Below, in pieces: positions 14,243 through 14,312 of a stretch of DNA of 14,312 nucleotides. A program made the translations under genes and the position numbers. The stretch is from the NCBI GenBank assembly GCA_934716785.1, contig CAKUYM010000081.1:1-14312 (forward strand). The letters run 5' to 3'. The notes below the pieces were generated by a model. The model worked only from the letters and a program-made list of their open reading frames with translations. It did no database searches and had not been told where the DNA came from. Each line of letters starts with the position of its first letter. Positions within the stretch are counted from its first letter, which is position 1. Origin of the DNA: an uncultured Bacteroides sp. GTDB lineage: Bacteria > Bacteroidota > Bacteroidia > Bacteroidales > Bacteroidaceae.

Positions 14243-14312
14243 CGTATTTTTTATAAGTGATTGAGAATGAGACAAGTTTTTATCTCATAAAAAGAAGAGG
14301 TTACGAATTAGA

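Noticed and set aside
14267..14288. Inverted repeat ATGAGA-N10-TCTCAT near the right edge
   Set aside because: The stem is only 6 bp and AT-rich with a 10-nt loop and no T tail; it is within what chance gives in such sequence, and the neighbouring gene is not visible.
1..14312. Mobile element, CRISPR array or defence island
   Set aside because: No transposase, integrase, flanking inverted repeats, spaced direct repeats or defence-type domains were seen; gene composition appears uniform by eye.

Overview
The window looks like a chromosomal segment of a gut Bacteroides or close relative (order Bacteroidales). Several intergenic regions carry matches to the Bacteroidetes -7 promoter box TAnnTTTG, Shine-Dalgarno sites are mostly weak, and the families present (PorO/P-type porin, small OmpA-like barrel, DUF3737, surface-lipoprotein flavodoxin, GH123/DUF4091-like protein) are typical of that group. 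The species cannot be fixed from the sequence alone. No tRNA, rRNA, CRISPR array, insertion sequence or phage gene was seen.

Layout. Positions 1-470 (minus) hold the N-terminal part of a secreted GH123/DUF4091-like protein that runs off the left edge. Positions 528-2984 (minus) encode the primosomal helicase PriA. Positions 3062-3652 (minus) encode a small outer-membrane beta-barrel protein whose terminator abuts the priA promoter. Positions 3730-8976 form an asparagine/aspartate catabolism locus: aspA on the minus strand, divergent from a plus-strand operon of dcu transporter, ansB and an outer-membrane porin. A perfect 10-bp stem hairpin at 9014-9053 separates this operon from the convergent minus-strand genes. 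Positions 9070-11108 (minus) hold a DUF3737 beta-helix protein followed closely by a MalY/PatB-type PLP C-S lyase. Positions 11268-12686 (minus) encode a MATE exporter. Positions 12874-14189 (minus) hold a two-gene unit: a small protein of unknown function and a lipoprotein that joins a flavodoxin to a cyclophilin-like domain.

How the genes fit together. In the central locus asparagine can be deamidated in the periplasm by AnsB. Aspartate can then enter by the Dcu antiporter in exchange for succinate or fumarate, and AspA converts it to fumarate plus ammonia, feeding fumarate respiration. The co-transcribed porin is the likely outer-membrane entry route (inference). The other genes are housekeeping (priA) or accessory.

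The points most worth a second look are the near-leaderless priA promoter fused to the upstream terminator, the regular 11-coil beta-helix of the DUF3737 protein paired with the C-S lyase, the extracytoplasmic flavodoxin/cyclophilin-like fusion with its small partner, and a 17-bp tandem repeat across the lipoprotein stop codon. I did not find a clearly new defence or mobile system.
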